A DNA stretch of 64,000 nt from Cohnella hashimotonis (GTDB lineage Bacteria > Bacillota > Bacilli > Paenibacillales > Paenibacillaceae): assembly GCF_030014955.1 (NCBI RefSeq), contig NZ_JAGRPV010000001.1, positions 186,001 through 250,000 on the forward strand. Reading direction: 5' to 3'. The notes beneath the pieces are model-generated. The model made no database searches. It had not been told where the DNA came from and saw only the letters and a program-made list of their open reading frames with translations. The translations under genes and the position numbers were made by a program. Shown here one piece after another: positions 53,278 to 60,895 of this stretch. The stretch's first letter is position 1, and each line of letters opens with the position of its first letter.

Positions 53278-54930
53278 TTGCTAGACTATAAAACTTCGTA
53301 TACCTATCGCGATTTAGTGGAGCGTTTGTACAACCTTGAACGGCTGGCCGTCCCCCCTGCAGCAGGGGAAAGAAGTGGCAGCTTCTCAAGCTATGATCGA
53401 AGCTCTTTCTACAATGAAGAAACCGGAAAGTACGAAAACTGGGGAGCGAACGACGATGGCGGCGGCTATATTCGCCAAGAAGTAAACGGCATCGTCGCTT
53501 GCGAAATCGAGGGTCCGGGCGTAATCTGGCGCGTATGGTCGGCATTGCCGGGGGAAGGACATATTCGAATCTTCCTCGATCATAGTGAGGAGCCGGTCTT
53601 TGACAAGCCCTTCCGAGACTACTTCGATAAATTTAACGATGAAGGCTGCCCCGCCAATTTTCCGAATCTAGCGCCCACGCTGTCTCGAGGGCGAAACAGC
53701 TATATCCCGATTCCGTTCCAGAAGCATTGCAAGGTGGTGCTCGATAACGGATGGGGAAGCTATTACCACTTTACGTATACGCAGTTTCCGAATGACGTGC
53801 GGTTGCCGTCGTTTACCGGCTTCTTCGATAAAGAAGCTGCTATTGCTCTGGCAGAGGCGGACAGGATCTTATACAGGCGGGGAAGGAACAATCCGCGTTT
53901 GCAAGAACCGTACTTTAATCAGACAGAAAATTGGACCGTTCCGCCGGGCGGAAAGGCGACCGTTTTGAATCATGCCGGCGCAGGGGCCGTCTGCATGATC
54001 CGGGTTCGAACAGACCTAGCTCTTAAAACCGAGGAACAGCAGCGAAATGCTTTAAGACAGCTGGTTATTTCGATGAAATGGGACCAAGAGGACGAACCCT
54101 CCGTTTGGGCGCCGTTAGGCGACTTTTTCGGCAGCGCCCCAGGGATCAAGCCGTATCGCGCGCTGCCGCTTGGCATGGACGATCATGAATTTTACTGCCA
54201 TTGGTATATGCCGTTCTCGGACGGCGCCGTCATTGAGATCGGCAATGAGGGTCCCGAGTCGCAGACGCTTGCCGTCGATATACGGCTCGTCAGCTTGACG
54301 AAAACAGAAGCGGATCAGCTGCTGCGGTTCCATGCCAAATGGCACCGGGATGCTTTCCTTGATCTGGAGCGGGAGAGGTACGAGGAAGGAGGCGACCGCT
54401 GGCCGGATTGGCCGTTGCTGCTGGCTGAAGGCCCGGGAAGATTCTGCGGCGTTCATCTTCATGTCTACAATGCATGGAAAATCCCCGAGCAAGAGGCAGA
54501 AACATGGTGGTATGGAAAGTGGGACAGGAAGACGATCGATTGGTGGTGGGGCGAAGGAGACGAGAAGTTTTTCGTCGACGGCGAGACGTTCCCATCCACT
54601 TTCGGAACAGGCAGCGAAGATTATATCGGATATGCCTGGGCGGCGGAACCGCCGTTTCCCATGTTCGACAGCGCCTTTGCCAGCCAACCCTACGTTGAGA
54701 TCGACGGCAATGGGCATACTTCAGTGAATCGGTTCCACATCTGCGACAATATTCCTTTTAACCAATCATTCGAAGGCTTTATGGAGAAGTACAAGGCGAA
54801 CCGCTGGGAAGAAGTTAATCGTTGCTTGTATGCCGCTACGGCGTACTGGTACCAAGCGCGAGGAACAGCTGACAGGTATCCGGCAGTGGAGCTTCAGCAC
54901 CGGGTCGGCTATGACACGCTGAATGACTGA
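53278..54930 (+). CDS. GH172 (DUF2961) enzyme, probable fructofuranosidase/anhydride hydrolase
   Basis: A cytoplasmic protein of about 550 residues with the DUF2961 double-jelly-roll signature, including SSYDR near the start, a WYMPF strand and GTGSEDYIGYAW near residue 445. Family GH172 includes difructose dianhydride I synthase/hydrolase and alpha-D-fructo- or arabinofuranosidases. The locus context favours a fructose-containing anhydride or alpha-fructoside. There is no signal peptide. TTG 53278 with AAAGGG upstream is chosen; TTG 53260 is the alternative. It is first in a three-gene run behind the MerR-type promoter. Confidence 0.82.
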   Translation: MLDYKTSYTYRDLVERLYNLERLAVPPAAGERSGSFSSYDRSSFYNEETGKYENWGANDDGGGYIRQEVNGIVACEIEGPGVIWRVWSALPGEGHIRIFLDHSEEPVFDKPFRDYFDKFNDEGCPANFPNLAPTLSRGRNSYIPIPFQKHCKVVLDNGWGSYYHFTYTQFPNDVRLPSFTGFFDKEAAIALAEADRILYRRGRNNPRLQEPYFNQTENWTVPPGGKATVLNHAGAGAVCMIRVRTDLALKTEEQQRNALRQLVISMKWDQEDEPSVWAPLGDFFGSAPGIKPYRALPLGMDDHEFYCHWYMPFSDGAVIEIGNEGPESQTLAVDIRLVSLTKTEADQLLRFHAKWHRDAFLDLERERYEEGGDRWPDWPLLLAEGPGRFCGVHLHVYNAWKIPEQEAETWWYGKWDRKTIDWWWGEGDEKFFVDGETFPSTFGTGSEDYIGYAWAAEPPFPMFDSAFASQPYVEIDGNGHTSVNRFHICDNIPFNQSFEGFMEKYKANRWEEVNRCLYAATAYWYQARGTADRYPAVELQHRVGYDTLND

Positions 54931-54966
54931 TTAACGAGCTGTAACCACTTACTTTGGAGGTGTCTC

Positions 54967-57177
54967 ATGAGTCAGAATCTGATCGCGCATTGGAGCTTCG
55001 ACGAAGGCAAGGGCAATCGGGTGCGGGAAAAGTGTACCGGACGCGAGGACGAAGTCCGCTATGTATTTAACGAAGCCCTCTACAAGCCTTCCAGCGAGCC
55101 GCTTTGGGTAGACGGCGTTAAAGGCGGCGCCTTGCTGTTCGACGGATATTCGACCTGGATCTCCGCGCCGGCCTTGACGAATACGTTTAAAGCCATGACG
55201 ATTCAAGGCTGGGTTGCGCCTCGTTCGTATGAACATGGAGACGGGGGCAGATTATCCGCGATTGTGGGCCAGCATGACAGGGAGACGAAGACGGGGTTTG
55301 TTCTCGGGATGTTCCGTCATGGCGCTTGGTCCTTCCAGATCGGGACAGGCGAAGCCTGGTATGAGGTTTGGGCCGAAGCGGATCCGATTCCAAGGGATGC
55401 GTGGTCTCATGTCGCGGCCGTATTTGACGGTGTTAACGGGAGCATGACGCTCTATCTGAACGGAAAGCAGGTAGCTCGGACAAGTATCCCGCCGTACACC
55501 GAAGTGCGGCCGGCGCAAGTCGACCTCCTGATAGGCAAAAATAATAAGCCGAGCGTGCTGCATGGCACGTTTGCGACGAATATGTTCAACGGCATCATCG
55601 ACGAGCTTCGATTGTATGATCGGGCATTATCGACCGAGGAGGTTAAGGCTGATTGTGATGGCGTGTCCGTCGGATCGCCGGATACCGCTCAACGTAGAAG
55701 CAGGTATGCGGGAGACAGGCATCGGCCGCATTTTCACTTTATTCCGCCCGAGCATTGGATGAATGAGCCGCATGGGCCGATGTACTTCAACGGACAATAC
55801 CACATTTTCTACCAGCATAACCCTCAGGGCCCGTACTGGAATCAGATCCATTGGGGACATGCGGTAAGTTCGGACATGCTCCGCTGGCGCGATGTGCCGT
55901 TCGCCCTCTCTCCGGAGAAAGGCAGTATCGACCCTGATGGCTGCTGGTCTGGAGGAACGGCGGTCAATGACGATGGCGTGCCCGTCATTTTCTATGCGGC
56001 AGGCGACAAACGGCGGAATCCCGATCAATCCGTTGCCTTGGCCATAAGCACGTATGGCGAGGATGGCAACAACGATTTGGTCGACTGGGTCAAGCACCCT
56101 GAATATGTTGCGGCTTTACCGGAAGGAGAAGGTCTCCCGGGGAATTTTAGAGATCCTTTCGTATGGAAGGAAGACGGGACATGGTATATGATCGTGACGT
56201 CCGGCATACCGGGAAAAGGCGGCACGGCCTTGTTGTACACATCGGAAAATATGACGCAATGGACTTATCGAAATCCGATCTATGTCGGCGATTCGAAGAA
56301 ATACCCCAAGACAGGGGACGCTTGGGAACTGCCGCTCCTGTTCCCCTTTTATAAAAACGAGCAAGGGGAGCAAAAGCACATTTTTATCGTTAATCCGTGG
56401 TTCCTTCACGCAAGCCCGCACTACTGTAAATATATTTTCTACTGGGTTGGGACCTGGGATCCGGCCCGCCTGACTTTTATTCCCGACGATGAAGAACCGC
56501 AAGTGTTCGATGTGGGCGAACACTGGATCGGGCCAAGCGGGTTCGTGGATCCAAGCGGAAGGATCATTCTGTTCAGCGTCATATTCGGGATGAATCCAAG
56601 AATCAGCCGCGATCTGGGTTGGTTCGGCAATGCGGGACTTCCCGTAGAGATCGCCATGCGGCCGGACGGTCGGCCGGGCATCCAGCCAATCAAGGAATTG
56701 GAGACTTTGCGGGGGCCCAAGCTGGTTGAAGCCTCCGAGCTCTCGTTTGAAGCCGCGAATGAATGCCTCAACGAAATACAAGGCGACTTGCTGGAAATCA
56801 AGCTGGAGCTCGAGCCTGGGGAGGCCGAACGTTTGGGGATCAAGGTTCGCGTTTCGCCCGACGGGATGGAAGAGACATTGCTGTATTATGACAAAGCGAG
56901 CGCAAGCTTCATGGCTGACCGCAACAAGTCGAGTATGGAACCGGATGTAGAGAAAGGCATCGAAGGCGGACCCGTCGATCTGGATGGCGACAATCTGCGA
57001 CTGCATATCTACCTGGACAAATCCATGATCGAGGCGTACATCAACGGAATAAAAAGCCTGACGACGCGTATTTTCCCCTTCGGGCATGACGCACAAGGCC
57101 TGAAGCTTATGGGCGACTCTTCAATAGTAGTCAAGTCGCTCGAAATTTGGGAAATGCAGTCCGCCTATCGTGTTTAA
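54967..57177 (+). CDS. Second cytoplasmic LamG-GH32 enzyme (Glu-type)
   Basis: A 736-residue protein with LamG (about 5-230) followed by GH32 (about 250-730) and no signal peptide. The motif is WMNEPHGP (Glu267), with Asp396 (FRDPF) and Glu454 (WELPL). It is a paralogue of the 41149 protein but sits in the MerR-linked unit with the GH172 gene. TGGAGGTG precedes the ATG. Two regulators controlling two versions of the same cytoplasmic enzyme suggests different substrates or inducers. Confidence 0.82.
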   Translation: MSQNLIAHWSFDEGKGNRVREKCTGREDEVRYVFNEALYKPSSEPLWVDGVKGGALLFDGYSTWISAPALTNTFKAMTIQGWVAPRSYEHGDGGRLSAIVGQHDRETKTGFVLGMFRHGAWSFQIGTGEAWYEVWAEADPIPRDAWSHVAAVFDGVNGSMTLYLNGKQVARTSIPPYTEVRPAQVDLLIGKNNKPSVLHGTFATNMFNGIIDELRLYDRALSTEEVKADCDGVSVGSPDTAQRRSRYAGDRHRPHFHFIPPEHWMNEPHGPMYFNGQYHIFYQHNPQGPYWNQIHWGHAVSSDMLRWRDVPFALSPEKGSIDPDGCWSGGTAVNDDGVPVIFYAAGDKRRNPDQSVALAISTYGEDGNNDLVDWVKHPEYVAALPEGEGLPGNFRDPFVWKEDGTWYMIVTSGIPGKGGTALLYTSENMTQWTYRNPIYVGDSKKYPKTGDAWELPLLFPFYKNEQGEQKHIFIVNPWFLHASPHYCKYIFYWVGTWDPARLTFIPDDEEPQVFDVGEHWIGPSGFVDPSGRIILFSVIFGMNPRISRDLGWFGNAGLPVEIAMRPDGRPGIQPIKELETLRGPKLVEASELSFEAANECLNEIQGDLLEIKLELEPGEAERLGIKVRVSPDGMEETLLYYDKASASFMADRNKSSMEPDVEKGIEGGPVDLDGDNLRLHIYLDKSMIEAYINGIKSLTTRIFPFGHDAQGLKLMGDSSIVVKSLEIWEMQSAYRV

Positions 57178-57188
57178 AGGAAATTTAA

Positions 57189-57208
57189 TCGCATGTACGT
57201 AAACGTTT
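57189..57208. promoter_or_regulatory. Degenerate LacI operator (one good half)
   Basis: The right half GTAAACGTTT is identical to the other operators. The left half TCGCATGTAC matches only partly. It lies between two genes of the MerR-linked unit and could give LacI input to the last gene. Confidence 0.45.
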
Positions 57209-57245
57209 GCGTGAAATTAACTTTGCGAGTAAGGAGCTTGGGGAC

Positions 57246-58670
57246 ATGACAGAATTTTTCTATCGTCCTAAAGACGCTTGGGTTGGCGACGTAATTCCCT
57301 ACTTTGAGGACAACGAATTTAAACTGTTTTATCTTCATGGATGGAGAGAGAATGATCGGGAAGGTCTGGACAACGGCTGGCACTTGATCGGAACGAATGA
57401 TTTTTGTCATTACAAAGCATATGGTGCGTGCCAAATATACGGCGGAACCGGTCACGTGATGAAGGTCGGAGATACGTACCACCTGTTTTATTGCATTTTC
57501 CCCGAGGGAAAGCAGCTCGTCTGCCATGCTGTGGGCACTGATCTCATGAACTGGACGACGATTCCGGAGGATACCTTCTCCTCTGACGACCGGATTTACG
57601 AGCTCTCGGACTGGCGGGATCCCTTCGTATTCTGGAATGAAGAAGAGGGGCAGTACTGGATGCTGCTTGCGGCTATGGCCAAAGGACCTTCCAATCGCAA
57701 GGGCTGCGTAGCTCTGCTCACGTCCCGGGATCTGAGCAAATGGACATATCGTGAGCCGATTTATGCGCCGAATATCCATGTAGGTGCTCATGAATGCCCC
57801 GATTTGTTCAAGATGGGGGACTGGTGGTATCTGGTTTACTCTAACTACACGGAGCGGTTCGCAACCTTTTACCGAATGAGTCGCTCGTTGAACGGTCCAT
57901 GGATTACGCCGAAGGTCGATACCTTCGACGGCAGAGCGTACTACGCAGCAAAGTCGGCTTCGGATGGCCGGAAGCGATATTTATTCGGCTGGAACCCAAC
58001 GAAAAATGACGACTTGTTCGGTTGGAATCCTCCGAAGCATCCGGGGAAGGATTACAACACCTGGGATTGGGGCGGCAATCTTATCGTTCATGAAATCATT
58101 CAGCGTCCGGATGGCACGCTCGCCGTTAAAGTGCCGGATTCTGTGAATGAAGCCTTTGCGGTCGAGCGACCGCTGCAATGGAAAGCAGTCGCCGGCAAGT
58201 GGTCGTCACCGGCTCATGACGAATATGCGTGCGAATCTCCCTATGCGTTTGCCGCGAGTCTGACAGAAGAGGATTTACCTGACCGATGCAAGGTTTCGTT
58301 GGAGATTCGCTTCTCGGAACATACGCAAGGAGCGGGCGTTATGCTTCGTACTGGGATGGGACTAGATGAAGCTTATTATGTGACGCTGGAACCGCAGCGG
58401 CACAGGATCACGTTCCGCGGGCCTATTATGCAGAGCGAGGACGGGGGAAAGACGTTCCCTTATGAAGTCGAGCTGGAAAGACCGGTTGAGCTGCTGCCGG
58501 ATTGCAGCCATCAGCTTCAGATCTTCATCGATGGATCGATTTGCGAGATCTATATCAATGGCGAAGTCGCAATGAGCGCAAGAATGTACGATATTGAGCG
58601 AGGTAAGCTTGGGCTGTTCGTGAGCCAAGGGGATGCATTTTTTAAAAATATAATGGTTGAAATGATCTAA
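57246..58670 (+). CDS. Short divergent GH32 family protein
   Basis: A 474-residue cytoplasmic GH32-type propeller and sandwich. It starts abruptly: the usual WMNDPNG region reads AWVGDVIPYF, placing Asp15 at the nucleophile position. Asp125 (WRDPF) and Glu183 (HECPDLF) are canonical. The sandwich ends with IFIDGSICEIYING. The ATG at 57246 follows AAGGAG; an upstream TTG at 57207 is unlikely. It is the last gene of the GH172 unit and ends the fructan locus at a good terminator. Confidence 0.78.
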   Translation: MTEFFYRPKDAWVGDVIPYFEDNEFKLFYLHGWRENDREGLDNGWHLIGTNDFCHYKAYGACQIYGGTGHVMKVGDTYHLFYCIFPEGKQLVCHAVGTDLMNWTTIPEDTFSSDDRIYELSDWRDPFVFWNEEEGQYWMLLAAMAKGPSNRKGCVALLTSRDLSKWTYREPIYAPNIHVGAHECPDLFKMGDWWYLVYSNYTERFATFYRMSRSLNGPWITPKVDTFDGRAYYAAKSASDGRKRYLFGWNPTKNDDLFGWNPPKHPGKDYNTWDWGGNLIVHEIIQRPDGTLAVKVPDSVNEAFAVERPLQWKAVAGKWSSPAHDEYACESPYAFAASLTEEDLPDRCKVSLEIRFSEHTQGAGVMLRTGMGLDEAYYVTLEPQRHRITFRGPIMQSEDGGKTFPYEVELERPVELLPDCSHQLQIFIDGSICEIYINGEVAMSARMYDIERGKLGLFVSQGDAFFKNIMVEMI

Positions 58671-58705
58671 ACGAGTAAGAGATAGCGGAAATAAATTATC
58701 AGTGA

Positions 58706-58740
58706 GATAGCCGATCCCGATTGGGTCGGTTATCTTTATT
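58706..58740 (+). terminator. Terminator ending the fructan locus
   Basis: A 12-bp stem with wobbles (58706-58717 with 58723-58734) is followed by TTTATT. Confidence 0.75.
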
Positions 58741-58895
58741 TACAGTTACATCGACTGCTCTTTTATGCTGACGCAATATTCGGACGAATTATAAATTGGT
58801 TCTTTCGCCTCATGCAAACATGTCGTTTAACAGTAATGAATTTTTAATTTTTGAATAAATTGATCTAGGCACTCATAACGAAGGAGGTTCCGACT

Positions 58896-59132
58896 ATGTC
58901 AAGTTCTAATGAAAAGTACGGTGACGTTACTCATTCGCTAAAAGGCAATCGAGGCGAAGAGATTGATTCAGTAAATACTGGTGACGGTGCTCCAATAAAA
59001 ATTGAGGCTACTGTTCCTAATATGAAAGCATTAGAAAAGATACACCCGCTTATATATAAAATAGAAGATGAGTTGAAAACCGAAAAAATTGCAGCAAGAA
59101 TTGAATTCACAGCAAAATTTAAATTGGGTTAG
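58896..59132 (+). CDS. Probable RiPP precursor peptide
   Basis: A 78-residue peptide with AGGAGG before the ATG. The N-terminal part is polar and probably disordered. A helical charged segment (about 43-68) leads into a C-terminus with two Phe in a basic tail (IEFTAKFKLG). It lies 12 bases before a radical-SAM/SPASM maturase. Size, position and the aromatic-rich end fit a precursor whose C-terminal core is modified, for example by cyclophane bonds at FTAK. I know of no named family for it. Base composition is strongly AT-rich compared with the fructan genes. Confidence 0.65.
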   Translation: MSSSNEKYGDVTHSLKGNRGEEIDSVNTGDGAPIKIEATVPNMKALEKIHPLIYKIEDELKTEKIAARIEFTAKFKLG

Positions 59133-59144
59133 GATAAACTGAGC

Positions 59145-60278
59145 ATGGTATGCACTAGCTTTATCATTAAAGTTACTAGCAGATGTAATTTGAACTGTAG
59201 CTATTGCTACATGTTTAATAAGGGAGATACAACCTTTCAAAGCAAACCTAAAATAATGCTAAGAGAAACGGCTATTTTAGCTTTAAATAAGATTTATAGT
59301 TATTCAATGAAACACAAAATATCTGAAATTGACGTAGTTCTTCATGGTGGTGAACCACTATTAAGCGGCAAAGAGTGGGTGAGTTGGTTCCTTGAAAAAT
59401 CTGAAGAACTGAAGCCCGCGAATTTAAGAGTAGCTTATTGTATTCAAACTAATGGTACATTACTGGACAACGAATGGATATCTATCTTTAAGAGTAGAAG
59501 TGTAAATATTGGAATTAGCCTTGATGGAGAAAGAGAAATTCACGACCAAAATAGAATAGATCATAACGGTAACGGAAGTTATGAGAAGGTGACAAAAGGA
59601 ATAGATCTGCTATTAAAATCTGGGTACAAAAAATGGGGCGTATTAGTAGTTGCTGATCCCGAAATTTCTGGGGAAGATGTATACAATCATCTATTAGATT
59701 TAGGCGTTAAAAATATGGATTTTCTCTGGCCAAGTTATAATCATGATAACCCGCCTAAAAAATCAGAAAAGTCCTTAGCGGAGTATTATATTTCAGTATT
59801 TAAAGCTTGGTATAGCGATAAAAATGTAGAAATAAATATTAGATGGTTCTCAAATGTAATTAGGTTATTGCTATCAGGCAATTCCCGGCTCGACTGTGTT
59901 GGGCCGGTTCCCTTGAACCAAGTTGTCATCGAAACAGACGGAAGTATAGAACCAGCCGATATGTTAAGAACGTGTAGAGATGGGCTAACGAGATTGTCTT
60001 TAAATGTACTTGAAAATAATATTGATGAATTGATCCAAACAGACCTTTTTCAAAAGTGTCTTCAAAACCAAGAGTTATTGCCTTTAAATTGTAAATCCTG
60101 CTCCATTTATAAAGTGTGTGGAGGAGGGTATATGGCCGATCGGTGGAAAACTGAAACAGGGTTTTCAAATTCAAGTGTACATTGTGCTGATCTGTATGAT
60201 GTAATCACATATATACGCTACCAAGTCGTTGAAGACTTAAACGATTCTAATATTAAGTATCAAATAATCCAAGAATAA
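59145..60278 (+). CDS. Radical SAM/SPASM peptide maturase
   Basis: A 377-residue radical-SAM enzyme. The cluster motif SRCNLNCSYCY gives Cys14, Cys18 and Cys21, followed by MFNKGDTTF as in FxsB-like, cyclophane-forming maturases. A GGEP motif and an LDG strand complete the SAM barrel. The C-terminal third has the SPASM-type cysteines, including NCKSCSIYKVCGGG and a late VHC. It probably installs a cross-link on the peptide encoded just upstream. No exporter or protease is visible next to it. Confidence 0.85.
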   Translation: MVCTSFIIKVTSRCNLNCSYCYMFNKGDTTFQSKPKIMLRETAILALNKIYSYSMKHKISEIDVVLHGGEPLLSGKEWVSWFLEKSEELKPANLRVAYCIQTNGTLLDNEWISIFKSRSVNIGISLDGEREIHDQNRIDHNGNGSYEKVTKGIDLLLKSGYKKWGVLVVADPEISGEDVYNHLLDLGVKNMDFLWPSYNHDNPPKKSEKSLAEYYISVFKAWYSDKNVEINIRWFSNVIRLLLSGNSRLDCVGPVPLNQVVIETDGSIEPADMLRTCRDGLTRLSLNVLENNIDELIQTDLFQKCLQNQELLPLNCKSCSIYKVCGGGYMADRWKTETGFSNSSVHCADLYDVITYIRYQVVEDLNDSNIKYQIIQE

Positions 60279-60347
60279 AGCCTTGTTAGATTCATACCTG
60301 AAGGATCTTCTGACTCAGTAAGTTTACTAAGAAGCACTAACAAAGGA

Positions 60348-60375
60348 GACCATGAAGCTCATGGTCCCCTTCTTC
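60348..60375 (+). terminator. Terminator of the RiPP pair
   Basis: GACCATGA (60348-60355) pairs with TCATGGTC (60359-60366) around AGC, followed by a pyrimidine/T-rich run. Confidence 0.7.
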
Positions 60376-60440
60376 TTTTAAGCATAGTCTGTGCTATCTT
60401 GCGCTATCTTTAAAAGGACTGCAAATAGATAAAGAAAATA

Positions 60441-60479
60441 TTTACTTTATATTTACTTTATATTTACTTTATATTTACT
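60441..60479. repeat. 11-bp tandem repeat, about 3.5 copies
   Basis: The unit TTTACTTTATA repeats at 60441, 60452 and 60463, with a partial copy from 60474. The period is one DNA helical turn. It lies at the junction between the AT-rich RiPP segment and the arabinofuranosidase remnant. Confidence 0.85.
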
Positions 60480-60494
60480 GCGAAGCGGGAATCA

Positions 60495-60841
60495 GTGAAG
60501 TTACCGGCTGGCGACGATCAAGAGACAAGGAGCGCTTGTCTGGATGTTTCGGCAACCTATCACGATGAGAAAGGCGAGGTCATCGTCGCGGTTGTCAACT
60601 GCCAACCGGAACAGGCCGTGACTGCAATTGTGTCATTTGCCGGAACGGAAAGCTTGGAGATCTTCGAAACTATCGAATTGAATTGTCCATCTTGGGAAAC
60701 GGTTAACGGCTTTGCGGTGGCGGATCAAGTGACGCACGTAGATCATAAAATGCGCGATACAGTCCGGAGGGGTGGTATGTATTCCCTCCTCATTCGATCA
60801 CGCTGCTTAAACATCGCTATCTGATAGAGGCATATTGTTAA
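60495..60841 (+). pseudogene. C-terminal remnant of an alpha-L-arabinofuranosidase
   Basis: The first 95 residues read like the C-terminal beta-sandwich of GH51 arabinofuranosidases (LDVSATYHDEKGEVIVAVVN, then PSWETVNGF). The frame is lost near 60780. From 60782 another frame restores the expected ending FPPHSITLLKHR and stops at 60839-60841. The catalytic part is missing altogether. It is a truncated, frameshifted relic that was probably cut by the insertion of the RiPP segment. Confidence 0.7.
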
Positions 60842-60883
60842 AATATCCCTTATTCCGACAAGTCGTCGGAATAAGGGATATTT
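60841..60883. terminator. Long perfect bidirectional hairpin
   Basis: A 19-bp uninterrupted stem (60841-60859 with 60865-60883) has a five-base loop. It lies between the arabinofuranosidase relic and the convergent PhyH gene and ends in A/T tracts on both sides. Confidence 0.7.
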
Positions 60884-60895
60884 GCGCTGCGCCGC

